In this document: positions 63,952 through 64,000 of the stretch, one piece after another | Layout: every line of letters begins with the position of its first letter | How positions within the stretch are numbered: the stretch's first letter is position 1 | Assembly: GCF_025629245.1 (NCBI RefSeq) | Contig: NZ_JANZXN010000010.1 | Span: 1 to 64,000, forward strand | Length of the DNA: 64,000 bases | Source: Natronobiforma cellulositropha | Lineage (GTDB): Archaea > Halobacteriota > Halobacteria > Halobacteriales > Natrialbaceae | Direction of reading: 5' to 3' | Notes under the pieces: model-generated | Seen by the model: only the letters and a program-made list of their open reading frames with translations | Told to the model about the DNA's origin: nothing | Databases searched by the model: none | Translations under genes and position numbers: made by a program

Positions 63952-64000
63952 CGACCTTTTTCCGTTCGGGTTCGCACCGCGACCTTTTTCCGTTCGGGTT
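63952..64000. repeat. 21-bp direct repeat at the window edge
   Basis: Two identical copies at 63952-63972 and 63980-64000 of CGACCTTTTTCCGTTCGGGT plus one base, separated by seven bases. The T5 runs right after the regulator's stop suggest a doubled terminator; it may continue beyond the window. Confidence 0.7.

Overview
The window is chromosomal DNA of a haloarchaeon (class Halobacteria). The evidence is high G+C, strongly acidic proteins, an archaeal A-type ATP synthase operon, a group II chaperonin (thermosome), archaeal release factor aRF1, twin-arginine secretion signals, and TATA-like boxes about 25-35 bp before start codons, as expected for leaderless haloarchaeal transcripts. The genus cannot be fixed from the sequence alone.

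Layout. (1) 1-4831 (-): a tandem array of HExxH proteins of the DUF4157 type alternating with a second, unrecognised protein family of about 300-330 residues; it runs off the left edge. (2) 4832-5416: its promoter, an inverted repeat and a dead transposase tail. (3) 5417-7081 (-): thermosome. (4) 7387-20168 (+): a 3,538-residue surface protein ending in a 7TM histidine kinase, then a stand-alone paralogue of that kinase half. (5) 20169-24232: an SRAP (YedK/HMCES-like) protein, a second DUF4157/partner locus with a decayed extra copy, a 21-bp tandem repeat and a small zinc-finger gene. (6) 24570-26384: an MFS carrier, then tRNA-Ser(GGA) with three copies of its 3' end in a duplicated 222-bp block (att-like scars). 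(7) 26453-46152: mostly core metabolism and information genes: RidA, threonine ammonia-lyase, citrate synthase, PhoU/TrkA-C protein, MFS carrier, aspartoacylase-like protein, threonine synthase, a secreted GH9 cellulase with a dockerin-like tail, ArgRS, a MinD-like ATPase, aRF1 and an HTH regulator. (8) 46183-59761: ATP synthase genes atpHIKECFAB, with atpD displaced by a plus-strand DUF4129/DUF58 cluster (47041-51421). (9) 59941-64000: a methyltransferase, a pilin-like protein, a secreted protein and a membrane-anchored HTH regulator.

Two parts stand out. The DUF4157/partner loci look like a modular polymorphic-effector system: two full-length genes share an N-terminal leader, a near-identical metalloprotease-like core and a promoter, but have unrelated C-terminal tails. 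N-terminally trimmed copies with further tails follow in the same operon, and each HExxH gene is followed by a partner gene with conserved ends and a variable middle. DUF4157 is known from proteins associated with extracellular contractile injection systems; no injection-machine genes lie in this window, so that link is inference. The second is the giant sensor: beta-helices, an eight-bladed PQQ-like propeller, a LamG domain and twelve 95/96-residue CARDB-like repeats joined to a kinase, apparently an adhesin-like ectodomain wired straight into phosphosignalling.
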